From Gammaproteobacteria bacterium (GTDB lineage Bacteria > Pseudomonadota > Gammaproteobacteria > Pseudomonadales > Azotimanducaceae): 64,000 bases of DNA. The position numbers were made by a program, and so were the translations under genes. The notes beneath the pieces are model-generated. The model had not been told where the DNA came from. It was given only the letters and a program-made list of their open reading frames with translations, and ran no database searches. The DNA lies in NCBI GenBank assembly GCA_012960535.1, contig DUBB01000042.1:76735-140734 (forward strand). Direction: 5' to 3'. Below, in pieces: positions 9,636 to 17,944 of the stretch; within the stretch, counting starts at the first letter, position 1, and each line of letters starts with the position of its first letter.

Positions 9636-10868
9636 AACAGTAGCTGTGGAAGCATGACCTGCTGCAACTGCCTGGGGCAGGATAGCACCGGTACTGACAG
9701 CGATGGCCAGCACGCAGATAATCACCATATCTAAAAACCTGAGCTCTGTTGGCACCTGGTTAAAATAACTTCCTGCCAGGAAATTAAAGTCGAACACAGC
9801 CTCAACTAAACTCATCACTTCAGGCAAAAACAATGTCAGCGGAATTCCGAGCAAGATTCCTATGAAAATACCTGACAAACTCAGCAGAAAGCCCTGAAAG
9901 AGAAAAATTATCATTAACTGGCGTCGTCCCAGCCCTAGGTTGAGAAGTAAAGCCAACGCTGATTTTTTCTCGCGGATCATAATCCCCATGCTGGCAACCA
10001 AGCTCAGCGATGCAATCACCACTATCATGGACAGCAGAAGAAACATCAGCACTTTTTCCATCTGTACCGCGTTAAAAAAATCCCCATGAGAATCGGTCCA
10101 ACTCTGCAGCGGAACACCCAGATGATTTTCCAGCGCCAACTGCACGCGCTTGGCCCGCAAGGGTTGGCTAAGCAGTAAGCGTGTGGATGCGTGTGATAGG
10201 CCCAACCGTTCTTTCAAGCCCTCAACATTCGCGAAAGCCATCAGATAATCAGGTTCAGCACCCAATTCAAACGTGCCTGTCAGGGTGAACGACAGAGCTC
10301 TGGGCAGCAACTGCCCTGTGACAGCATCGATGTCAGGAATCACCAACAGCAATTTGTCACCGATATCTAATCCCTTTAGATCAGCGAGCCGCCGACCCAG
10401 CATGATACTGGTTTCATGACTCGTCAATTGATCCCATGACCCGGAAACGAGGCTCTCAAATAAGAATGGATTCTTATCAGACCTCGGCATCTGGATACCT
10501 TGCAGACTCAGAAATTGACTATCCTGACCACCCACAAGCAAAGCTGGCATTTCAAGGAATAGTTCAGCAGCAATTATTCCATCCAAGTGCCCTGAGCCTA
10601 AAGCTCTGCGTATCTCATCAATCTGTTCTAGATCAGTTTCGACGGGCATAACCAGATGTGGCACCACACTGAGCAATCTCGACTTCAACTCTCGGTCAAA
10701 ACCATTCATGACTGACACCACAACAATCAGGGCTGTAATACCCAACGCCATGCCAAGCACCGATGAAACCGATATAAATCTGAGATAGCGATTATGGCCT
10801 TTCCCCAGAATACCCGCCGCCAGAAACCGCAGGCCAATCTCGATCGCCAGCGAGTTCATCCCGGTCAT
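9627..10868 (-). CDS. lolE: Lipoprotein-releasing ABC transporter permease LolE
   Basis: LolE pairs with LolC and the ATPase LolD to extract outer-membrane lipoproteins from the inner membrane and hand them to LolA. The 413-residue protein has one N-terminal membrane helix (FISVSSVLGMALGITALIVVVSVMNGF), a large periplasmic domain (about 50-260), and three C-terminal helices in a FtsX-like domain with REKKSALALLLNLG on the cytoplasmic coupling side. The ATG overlaps the stop of lolD as ATGA. As the third gene of a lolC-lolD-lolE order, I name it LolE; the two permeases are hard to tell apart by sequence. Confidence 0.9.
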   Translation of the reverse strand: MTGMNSLAIEIGLRFLAAGILGKGHNRYLRFISVSSVLGMALGITALIVVVSVMNGFDRELKSRLLSVVPHLVMPVETDLEQIDEIRRALGSGHLDGIIAAELFLEMPALLVGGQDSQFLSLQGIQMPRSDKNPFLFESLVSGSWDQLTSHETSIMLGRRLADLKGLDIGDKLLLVIPDIDAVTGQLLPRALSFTLTGTFELGAEPDYLMAFANVEGLKERLGLSHASTRLLLSQPLRAKRVQLALENHLGVPLQSWTDSHGDFFNAVQMEKVLMFLLLSMIVVIASLSLVASMGIMIREKKSALALLLNLGLGRRQLMIIFLFQGFLLSLSGIFIGILLGIPLTLFLPEVMSLVEAVFDFNFLAGSYFNQVPTELRFLDMVIICVLAIAVSTGAILPQAVAAGHASTATVLC

Positions 10869-11557
10869 GATGTTAACAGACCATTACTTAACGCTAACTG
10901 GCGGCTCGCCCGCGCAGCCAGTTCCCGGTTATGGGTTACAACGATCAGCGCAATACCGTGTCTTTCACTCAGTTCAAACATAAGATTACTGACCTCATCG
11001 GCTGTCACTTCATCAAGATTGCCAGTGGGTTCATCTGCCAGCACACAACGCGGTAAATGCACCAGCGATCTGGCAATGGCCACTCTTTGCCTTTCACCGC
11101 CGGACAATTGGCTGGGATAATGAGTAGACCTGCTAGCCAGACCAACCGAAGTCAGCATTTTGCCAGCTTCAATTTCAGCCTGTATTCTATTCAAGCCGGC
11201 TACCCGCAAGGGCATAGCCACATTTTCTATCGCATTGAATTCCTTTAACAAATGGTGGAACTGGTAAATAAAACCTAGTTTCTGATTACGTAATCTGCAG
11301 CGTTGCGACTCGTTCAGATCGAACACTGAAAGACCATCAATCAGCACATTGCCTGCATCGGGGCCATCGAGACCGGCTAATAAATGCAGTAAGGTACTCT
11401 TACCGCTCCCGGATGCTCCGGTTATAGCTACAGTCTCGCCTGTCTTAATCTGTATACTGACATCGGTCAGAACCACAACAGGCGCCTGCCCTGGAGTTTC
11501 AGCACCATATTGCTTGCGTAGATTCGAGGCGCAGAGAAATAAATTATCAGTCGACAT
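10865..11557 (-). CDS. lolD: Lipoprotein-releasing system ATPase LolD
   Basis: The cytoplasmic ATPase of the LolCDE complex. All nucleotide-binding motifs are intact: Walker A GASGSGKST, the Q-loop with FIYQFHHLL, the signature LSGGERQRVAIARSL, Walker B CVLADEPTGNLD and the switch histidine in VVTH. The ATG at 11557 lies inside the end of lolC (the stop TGA of lolC shares bases with the second and third codons region), giving 230 residues, the normal LolD length; an upstream frame extension overlapping lolC is not needed. Confidence 0.94.
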   Translation of the reverse strand: MSTDNLFLCASNLRKQYGAETPGQAPVVVLTDVSIQIKTGETVAITGASGSGKSTLLHLLAGLDGPDAGNVLIDGLSVFDLNESQRCRLRNQKLGFIYQFHHLLKEFNAIENVAMPLRVAGLNRIQAEIEAGKMLTSVGLASRSTHYPSQLSGGERQRVAIARSLVHLPRCVLADEPTGNLDEVTADEVSNLMFELSERHGIALIVVTHNRELAARASRQLALSNGLLTS

Positions 11558-12779
11558 GTAAAGCCTCCACCGGATGAACGAGACTGGCTCTTCTTGCCGG
11601 ATAAATTCCAGTAACAACACAAATCAGAAAAGATATCAGCCCGACATAGGCAATATCCTCTGGCAGTATCTGAACAGGCAGGTATTGAACAAAATATTCC
11701 TGTAACAGATTCAGTTCAAAATAACGGTCTAGGGCCTGATACAGTGGTTGTATCAGCCAAGCAAATAACACCCCCAGTAAAAGGCCAAGTACAACGCCAA
11801 TACTGCCCATCAGTCCACCACAACACATAAAGATAAAACGGACCTGTTCCGGTGTGCAGCCGAGCGTTCGCAGTATGGCAATGTCAGCTCGCCTTTCCTC
11901 TACTGAAATGACCAGACCGGACATGACATTAAAGGCCGCCACGGCAATCAGCATGGACAACAGCACGAACATGGTTCTCTTCTGTAAAGCGATAGCATCG
12001 TATAAATTGCCCTGACGATGAGTCCAACTGTAACCCATCAGACCCGCCTCGGGTTGCATATAATAGAGTTCGTGCAGCACCTCAGCCACCCGGAAAAGAT
12101 CTGCCAGCCGTAATCTGAGCCCGACCTGGTGATCAGGGCCGAATAATCGCTGCGCATCACTCAGATGCATATAGACCATGGACTGGTCAATATCCGCATT
12201 GGTTTCAAATACAGCCGCTACTGTAAAACGCTTCAGCCTTGGACTGGCTCCGGCCAGCGTCATGCGTATCTGGGGTAGCACCAGGGTCACCGAATCACCA
12301 ATGTTAACGGCCAGCGACTGAGCAAGATCAGCGCCCAGGGCAACACGAAATGAACCTGGCGCCAGTTCCGTCCACAGGCCTTTAACCACATATAGGCCAA
12401 TTTCACTGACACCCTGCTCTGCAATCGGATCAATCCCTGATATTTGTATGCCCTCAACCGCACTTTCTGACTGCAGCAATCCATTACCCTCAAGCAATGG
12501 CGCTACCGCCAGCACAGATTGATTATCACTGATCAATCGGATCAGATTACTGTCTAACGTCGGCCGGTTCTGATACACAACAGCATGCGGGACCACCGAC
12601 AGCACCCTTTCACGCATGGCCTGATCAAATCCGTTGATGACCGATAACACCAATACCAGAATGGCCACACCCAGCGAAAGGCCTAACAGGGATAGCAAGG
12701 CGTTAAAGGGCGGTAATCGCCGTCGGCCATTATGAAAACTGTAGCGGAGTGCAATCGAAAACCGCCAATCTAAAAACAT
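11547..12779 (-). CDS. lolC: Lipoprotein-releasing ABC transporter permease LolC
   Basis: First gene of the lol operon, 410 residues. Layout matches its partner: N-terminal helix (NALLSLLGLSLGVAILVLVLSVINGFDQ), a periplasmic domain of about 210 residues that in LolC recruits LolA, and a C-terminal FtsX-like domain with VEERRADIAILRTLGC on the coupling helix and three membrane segments. It overlaps lolD by 11 bases. Divergent from the PilZ gene, with the lol promoter somewhere in 12780-12950. The naming LolC versus LolE is by gene order. Confidence 0.9.
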   Translation of the reverse strand: MFLDWRFSIALRYSFHNGRRRLPPFNALLSLLGLSLGVAILVLVLSVINGFDQAMRERVLSVVPHAVVYQNRPTLDSNLIRLISDNQSVLAVAPLLEGNGLLQSESAVEGIQISGIDPIAEQGVSEIGLYVVKGLWTELAPGSFRVALGADLAQSLAVNIGDSVTLVLPQIRMTLAGASPRLKRFTVAAVFETNADIDQSMVYMHLSDAQRLFGPDHQVGLRLRLADLFRVAEVLHELYYMQPEAGLMGYSWTHRQGNLYDAIALQKRTMFVLLSMLIAVAAFNVMSGLVISVEERRADIAILRTLGCTPEQVRFIFMCCGGLMGSIGVVLGLLLGVLFAWLIQPLYQALDRYFELNLLQEYFVQYLPVQILPEDIAYVGLISFLICVVTGIYPARRASLVHPVEALHVD

Positions 12780-12953
12780 TACTGAGCTCCACCGAATTAA
12801 TATCTGTTGTTCACCCTTGTTGAACCTGCCCTCTGGCAGTGTTCATCTTTAGTCCTTTACCAGCCGTATACCAGCCCTGCGCCGGCTGATAAGACAAAGT
12901 TTCTGCACCGAGCGAACTGTTGCGTTACAATAACCCGGCACAGGAAATCTATA

Positions 12954-13547
12954 ATGAATAATATCGACAATCGAGACTATTTTCGCCTATCTGACAAGGT
13001 TGATGCACAGTATAAGCTGATATCACCCGATCAGGTTGCATCAGGAACCGCCGAACAGCACTTTTCAGATGCTGCTGAACTCAGTGTATTCAAGAAGTTA
13101 TATGCACTGGGCATGGAAAACCAGGAAATTCTGCGAGGACTGGACAGCCAGAATCATTTACTCGGGAATTTTCTGACTAATATTAGCCATCGTGTTGATC
13201 TTATCAGCCAGAATGTCATCTTAAATGATTATTGGGACGCAAACGCATTGTCACCCAACATCATCGACATCAGCGGAGGTGGTACCCCATTTAAAGACCA
13301 CCAATACCTGGCAGATGATACCAAAATTGCGCTAAGGCTGATCTTTACGGAGGCCATACTGGGTATATTCTGTTATGCCCAGAGTCGAAACTGCCGGAAA
13401 GAAGAAAACAGTGATCTTTATCGTACAGGAGTCGCGTTTATCGATCTCAACTCAATTGATAGAACAATTATCACCCGTCACATCCTGCGCCAGCAGTTGC
13501 ATAGAGCGGAACTTGAGAAAGACAATGAAGCGAGTGAAGCGCCATGA
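12954..13547 (+). CDS. Atypical PilZ-domain protein
   Basis: A 197-residue cytoplasmic protein. The N-terminus has an RxxxR motif (RDYFR, residues 7-11) and a later (D/N)xSxxG motif (DISGGG, residues 105-110), the two signatures of cyclic-di-GMP binding PilZ domains. They are separated by about 93 residues, much longer than the usual 20-35, with a helical insertion between, so this is an atypical PilZ architecture. The C-terminus has an FIDLNSIDRTIITRHI strand-helix end seen in many PilZ proteins. I start at the ATG at 12954, which has AGGAAA 7-10 bases upstream, rather than the longer frame from 12807. Its stop overlaps the DAHP synthase start as ATGA, implying coupled translation. Binding of cyclic-di-GMP is an inference. 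Confidence 0.75.
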   Translation: MNNIDNRDYFRLSDKVDAQYKLISPDQVASGTAEQHFSDAAELSVFKKLYALGMENQEILRGLDSQNHLLGNFLTNISHRVDLISQNVILNDYWDANALSPNIIDISGGGTPFKDHQYLADDTKIALRLIFTEAILGIFCYAQSRNCRKEENSDLYRTGVAFIDLNSIDRTIITRHILRQQLHRAELEKDNEASEAP

Positions 13548-14650
13548 TTATAGTGCTCAACCCCAACATCGATGCGACATCAGGCAGCTATCAGCAGATC
13601 ACCTCTTATCTTAATCGATTCTCAGAAGTGCAGATCCAAAGCCATCAGGTCCAGGGCCATCAGCAAAGCCTGACCGAGCTTTATCTGCTTGGTAACACCA
13701 AGCAACTGAGTCTTGAAGAAATCTCTGGCCTTGAAGGCGTTGACCGGGTCATTCGAATTTCTGAAGAATATCGTATTCTGGGTCGTCATCAGGACCAGCA
13801 GAGATTAACCGGCTTTACCTACAATGACATCGAATTTTCGCAGGATAGCTGCCATATTTTTGCAGGCCTATGCGCTGTAGATACTCGCGAGCATGTCGAA
13901 ATCATGATGCGAGCACTGCAGTCACACGGCCAGGTCTGTACTCGCATGGGCGCTTACAAACCCAGAACCAATCCCTATTCTTTTCAAGGACATGGGAAAG
14001 AATGCTTACCCTGGGTATTTGAATTAGCAGGTCGCTTTGGGATTAAAGTCATCGCCATGGAAATCACCCATGAAGAACAGATCGATGAAATTCAGACCGC
14101 CCTGGCAAAAACCGGCTACCCGACCGGTGTCATGCTTCAGATTGGGACCCGGAACACCCAGAACTTCGAATTGTTAAAAGCGGTGGGAAGACAGACTGAA
14201 CTGCCGGTTCTATTCAAACGTGGCTTTGGAGTGAGCTTAAATGAATCACTAAATGCTGCTGAATACCTGGCCAGCGAGGGTAATTCCCGTGTTATTTTCT
14301 GCCTCAGGGGCATGAAAGGAGAAGGCGGGGCACCGCATCGTAACATGGTTGATTTCGCCCAGGTACCACTCATAAAGCGGCTGACCAGGATGCCAGTCTG
14401 TGTGGATCCATCGCATTCGGTTGGCGGCCGGGGCCGTTCCCCTGAAGGCATTCTGGAGGCCGTACATGCAGCCGCACAGGGTATAGTAGCTGGGGCCAAT
14501 CTAGTGCTGGTGGATTTCCACCCTAATCCGAGTGTTGCGCTGGTTGACGGCCCGCAGGCCATGCTGATGGATGAATTACCCCAGTTCCTTGAGGATATGG
14601 CAGCATGCCATGAATTTTATCAGAGCAGGGTTGCCATCTGGGCCCAGTAA
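13544..14650 (+). CDS. aroF: 3-deoxy-7-phosphoheptulonate (DAHP) synthase, AroG/AroF class I-beta type
   Basis: Catalyses condensation of phosphoenolpyruvate and erythrose 4-phosphate, the first step of the shikimate pathway. The 368-residue protein has an N-terminal regulatory-like domain (about residues 1-95, ferredoxin-like as in the Thermotoga-type enzyme), then the TIM-barrel: GAYKPRTNPYSFQG near residue 140, the metal-binding Cys region, QIGTRNTQNFELL, LFKRGFG, and the CVDPSHSVGGR segment with the metal-binding histidine. This places it in the class I-beta subfamily rather than the E. coli AroF/G/H class. The start overlaps the PilZ gene by 4 bases, an unusual partner for a shikimate enzyme. 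Confidence 0.92.
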   Translation: MIIVLNPNIDATSGSYQQITSYLNRFSEVQIQSHQVQGHQQSLTELYLLGNTKQLSLEEISGLEGVDRVIRISEEYRILGRHQDQQRLTGFTYNDIEFSQDSCHIFAGLCAVDTREHVEIMMRALQSHGQVCTRMGAYKPRTNPYSFQGHGKECLPWVFELAGRFGIKVIAMEITHEEQIDEIQTALAKTGYPTGVMLQIGTRNTQNFELLKAVGRQTELPVLFKRGFGVSLNESLNAAEYLASEGNSRVIFCLRGMKGEGGAPHRNMVDFAQVPLIKRLTRMPVCVDPSHSVGGRGRSPEGILEAVHAAAQGIVAGANLVLVDFHPNPSVALVDGPQAMLMDELPQFLEDMAACHEFYQSRVAIWAQ

Positions 14651-14658
14651 TTGGCTGT

Positions 14659-15669
14659 TCAGGTGGCTGTGTAAGCAGCCAGTTTGTCCGATCTCAACGT
14701 CTTAAGTCCTGATCCAGTCTTGATAATGACTAATACGGCTAATTGCTGCCTGTTGGCAAGCTGCAGGCCCATGTCTGCACCCAGAACAGAGATTGCCGTT
14801 GCCCATGCGTCGGCAAGCATGGCTGATTTTGCTAACACGGTCACAGACACCAACGAGTGATCTATCGGATAACCCGTCCTGGGATCGATAGTATGTGAGT
14901 AGCGCTTACCCCCCTGTTTAAAATAATTTCGATAATCCCCCGAGGTCGCCATGGCCATATTCTGCAGCGGTAAGCTGGTATAAATAGCGCGCCCCAGGGC
15001 GCTGGGTAATTCAATGCCAACCTGCCATGGCCGGTTCCCCGGTGCCCTACCCGAAGCAAACAATTCTCCGCCTATTTCCACCAGAAAATCATGGTATCCC
15101 TGCGCCCGCAAAAGTCGGCTCAACTGATCCACAGCAAAGCCTTTAGCTATGGCTGACAGATCAATATAAAGCGCTTTTCTCTTGCGAATGAGATAATTCC
15201 CTGGGTTAACCTCGAGCGCCTGATAGCCCACGTTCTTCCTGGCCATTTTAACGGCCAGGGGGCTCGGCACGCCACGAAGGCTGGCCTCGGGACCAAAGCC
15301 CCACAGATTCACCAGGGCACCCACAGTCACATCAAAGGCACCGCCGCTGAGCTCGGATAACACCTGGCTTGTGCGAAGGACTAGATGAAGGTCGGCATGC
15401 ACTGCAAACATCTCGCCTACTGACTGAGCATTGAATTGAGACAGTTGTGACGCCGTATCATAGGTAGACATCAACCGGTTAATCCGGATCAGTTCCGTGT
15501 TTATCTGATCCTGCAGAGCCTGGTACTTCACAGGTTGGTCCAATAACGACTGCTGGTTGACAACAACCGAGTAGGTTGTTCCCATGGTTTTTCCAACGAA
15601 ACGAAATTCTGAGCTTCCGTGTTCACAGCCGGTCAAAACCAGCATGAAAAGTAAGGTAATCAGAAGCAT
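14659..15669 (-). CDS. apbE: FAD:protein FMN transferase ApbE (lipoprotein)
   Basis: ApbE attaches FMN covalently to target flavoproteins such as NqrB, NqrC and RnfG in the periplasm. The 336-residue protein starts with a lipoprotein signal (hydrophobic run ending LTGC, cysteine about residue 14), so it is membrane anchored. Family motifs: GKTMGTTYSV near residue 27, the DLSAIAKGFAVDQ motif, EIGGELFASG, AMATSGDYRNYF and HTIDPRTGYPI, which together bind FAD and magnesium. No client flavoprotein gene is near. Ends 8 bases from the convergent DAHP synthase gene. Confidence 0.94.
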   Translation of the reverse strand: MLLITLLFMLVLTGCEHGSSEFRFVGKTMGTTYSVVVNQQSLLDQPVKYQALQDQINTELIRINRLMSTYDTASQLSQFNAQSVGEMFAVHADLHLVLRTSQVLSELSGGAFDVTVGALVNLWGFGPEASLRGVPSPLAVKMARKNVGYQALEVNPGNYLIRKRKALYIDLSAIAKGFAVDQLSRLLRAQGYHDFLVEIGGELFASGRAPGNRPWQVGIELPSALGRAIYTSLPLQNMAMATSGDYRNYFKQGGKRYSHTIDPRTGYPIDHSLVSVTVLAKSAMLADAWATAISVLGADMGLQLANRQQLAVLVIIKTGSGLKTLRSDKLAAYTAT

Positions 15670-16047
15670 AACCGAACCATTGATCTAGGCAATAACGCTA
15701 TCATAAACGATCATCTAAGAACCAATGGCACTTTTATGAAACGCGTCAATGAACCGCATCAATGAAACGCGGTAATAAAATGTGTTTTCCACTTCACCGC
15801 TAGACTGCCCGGCAGGCACCCTGCCCCGCTGCAGCCTGCCGTTGTCTGAAAACCTGACCAACCGGAGCCAGGACTAGCAAGCTAATCCGTCAATAGCTTA
15901 AATAGCTTAGCAATGACAAACCAGCGATAATAACTAAAGTACGCTAAGGTATAGCAAATGCAAACGGTGATTGGCCGCCACCAGGGCCACTAAACAGCGT
16001 TCCAATAGAGCCCTGCAATAGAAGCCGTGCAATAAAAAAGGGATGCG
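15670..16047. other. Intergenic region with short tandem repeats
   Basis: No gene is seen in these 378 bases between the divergent apbE and PLP-enzyme genes. It holds three copies of a 13-base unit (15736-15774), a doubled 9-base unit (aatagctta, about 15891-15910) and a doubled 13/14-base unit (16008-16034) directly before the downstream gene. Promoters for both genes must lie here but are not evident. Confidence 0.6.
15736..15774. repeat. Three tandem copies of a 13-base repeat
   Basis: Units atgaaacgcgtca, atgaaccgcatca and atgaaacgcggta follow each other exactly. The unit differs in sequence from the 13-base array at 1203-1280 but has the same period. Confidence 0.8.
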
Positions 16048-17043
16048 ATGATTACCCCGCAACGATTGAGTCTCGCCAGACTACCCACGCCGTTACAGCC
16101 ACTGGATCGCTTATCAGAGACCCTGGGCGGGCCCCGCATCTGGGTTAAAAGAGACGACCTGACAGAATCCATAGGCTCAGGGAACAAAATCCGAAAACTT
16201 GAATTTGTCATGGCTGAGGCATTGCAGATCGGAGCATCGGTGGTCATAACCAGTGGCGGCGTACAATCAAATCACTGCCGGACAACCGCACTGATCGCAG
16301 CCAAACTCGGCATTAGCTGCCATCTGATTCTACGTGGAAAGCCTCCGACCTCAATCGACGGAAATTTACTGCTGGACGAATTGCTAGGCGCGACAATTTC
16401 CTATGCCAGTGCGGCTGAATTTACAGACTTGGACGGCCTCTATGCCAAAACTGAGCAATCCTACCAAGCGCAGGGTCTGCGTACCTACAGTATCCCCATC
16501 GGCGCAAGTAACCCACTTGGTATGTGGGGTTACATCAATGCGGCTGAAGAACTCAAGACAGATTTTGTCAAGCATAGCTTTGAGCCAGATTACATTCTTT
16601 CAGCAATAGGATCAGGTGGAACACTGGCTGGTTTAATCGTGGGCCAGCAATTATGCCAACTACCCGGCAAGGTCGCCGGTTTTAACGTTGCTAACGATAA
16701 GTCGTTTTTTCACGATAAGATAACATCGGATATCGCTAACTGGGGACAGGTTTTTGAAAATGAATTACCCCCGCCAGCCATCCATATCATGGAGGGCTAT
16801 GTGGGCCCGGGCTACGGTATCGCGGGCCCGGAGGTGTTTGATTGCATCCGGCAAGTCGCAAAGCTGGAAGGTTTAGTTCTGGACCCAGTCTACACCGGCA
16901 AAGCATTTCACGGCATGTTGGAGAGTATCGGCAAGGGTCTGCTGGATAACAGCAGCAATATTGTTTTCTTGCATACTGGCGGTATTTTCGGACTCTTCCC
17001 GCATAGAGACTCATTCACCAGGCCCGATTCACCCCAGGCCTGA
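16048..17043 (+). CDS. PLP-dependent D-cysteine desulfhydrase / ACC deaminase family enzyme
   Basis: A 331-residue fold type II PLP enzyme. The Schiff-base lysine is in ESIGSGNKIRKLEF (about residue 50), followed by SGGVQSNHCRTTALIAAKLG, and the glycine-rich phosphate cup is in ILSAIGSGGTLAGLIVG. The conserved C-terminal DPVYTGKAFHGM is typical of the D-cysteine desulfhydrase (DcyD) branch, which releases pyruvate, sulfide and ammonia from D-cysteine; ACC deaminases share the fold. I lean to the desulfhydrase. A desulfhydrase beside a selenium pathway could handle sulfur amino acids, but that link is only by position. Confidence 0.85.
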   Translation: MITPQRLSLARLPTPLQPLDRLSETLGGPRIWVKRDDLTESIGSGNKIRKLEFVMAEALQIGASVVITSGGVQSNHCRTTALIAAKLGISCHLILRGKPPTSIDGNLLLDELLGATISYASAAEFTDLDGLYAKTEQSYQAQGLRTYSIPIGASNPLGMWGYINAAEELKTDFVKHSFEPDYILSAIGSGGTLAGLIVGQQLCQLPGKVAGFNVANDKSFFHDKITSDIANWGQVFENELPPPAIHIMEGYVGPGYGIAGPEVFDCIRQVAKLEGLVLDPVYTGKAFHGMLESIGKGLLDNSSNIVFLHTGGIFGLFPHRDSFTRPDSPQA

Positions 17044-17080
17044 TTTATGATTGAATAAGCAAAACCATGCGGCACATATT

Positions 17081-17944
17081 ATGAAATATCTGAAATGTTT
17101 TATTGTTTTCCTGGGCGTCATGTCATTCTCTGCATGCAGCTGGTTCGGTGGCAAATCGTGTGACAGCGAGCTGGATCCCACCTGCGACTCAACAGGTACC
17201 ACCTATACCTACCAACTGCAGCCCAGATGGTACTGCCAGGGAAATATTGCCACACGCGACTGGTCGTGCAGTCACGATGACTTTGCAGCAGGAAAGCCTG
17301 CCGGGCAATTCGCCGGAGCAGCAGCGACTAAATCATTGAAGCTTGCAACGCTGCCGCTATCCGCTAAAAAGACCAAAATCGCCGCCAGCGTCAGTGCCAT
17401 TGCGTCGGGTAGCACTGCTAGCCAGGCAAAGCAGATCTTCTCGGAACCCGCCAACAAAACAAGTGCTGGAGCTGCGGCAGGCCAATCGCCAGCGGGTTCA
17501 CCCGAATTATCCTCTACCCCTGCCTCTAGCCTAGCCATGAGTGGAACTGAAGCAACTTCAGCACCCATTGAAGAAAATGAAATTTCAGATATTTTCCAAA
17601 CTGATACCAGTGAGACCCAAAGGCCGTTATCAGGGGATGCGACCTATGATCGATTCATCGACCTGCCCAGCGATAATTTCGCCATCCAATTGCTGGCCAG
17701 TAAAACCCTTAAAGCAATTAAGGCGTTGGCAGCACGCGTTGATTTATCAAATCCCACCATTCTAAAAATTGATCTAATTGCCAATCCGCTATTTGTACTC
17801 ATACTTGATACTTTCAATAGCTATCAGTTGGCGCAGGAATCCAAACAGGCATGGACCGCAAAACATGGGGAATTAATCGACCCATGGATACGAACTGTTG
17901 GTTCCCTGCAGGAGTCAATGCTACCCATTGGTTCTTCGAATTAA
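17081..17944 (+). CDS. SPOR-domain lipoprotein
   Basis: A 287-residue predicted lipoprotein: hydrophobic signal (FIVFLGVMSFSAC) with the lipobox cysteine about residue 19. A long Ala/Ser/Pro-rich, low-complexity linker (about 75-190) leads to a C-terminal SPOR-like domain (NFAIQLLASKTLKAIKAL at about 205, TAKHGELIDPWIRTVGSL near the end). SPOR domains bind denuded septal peptidoglycan, so a division-site or envelope role is likely. I start at the ATG at 17081 so that the signal is N-terminal. The end overlaps the possible start of selA. Confidence 0.75.
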   Translation: MKYLKCFIVFLGVMSFSACSWFGGKSCDSELDPTCDSTGTTYTYQLQPRWYCQGNIATRDWSCSHDDFAAGKPAGQFAGAAATKSLKLATLPLSAKKTKIAASVSAIASGSTASQAKQIFSEPANKTSAGAAAGQSPAGSPELSSTPASSLAMSGTEATSAPIEENEISDIFQTDTSETQRPLSGDATYDRFIDLPSDNFAIQLLASKTLKAIKALAARVDLSNPTILKIDLIANPLFVLILDTFNSYQLAQESKQAWTAKHGELIDPWIRTVGSLQESMLPIGSSN

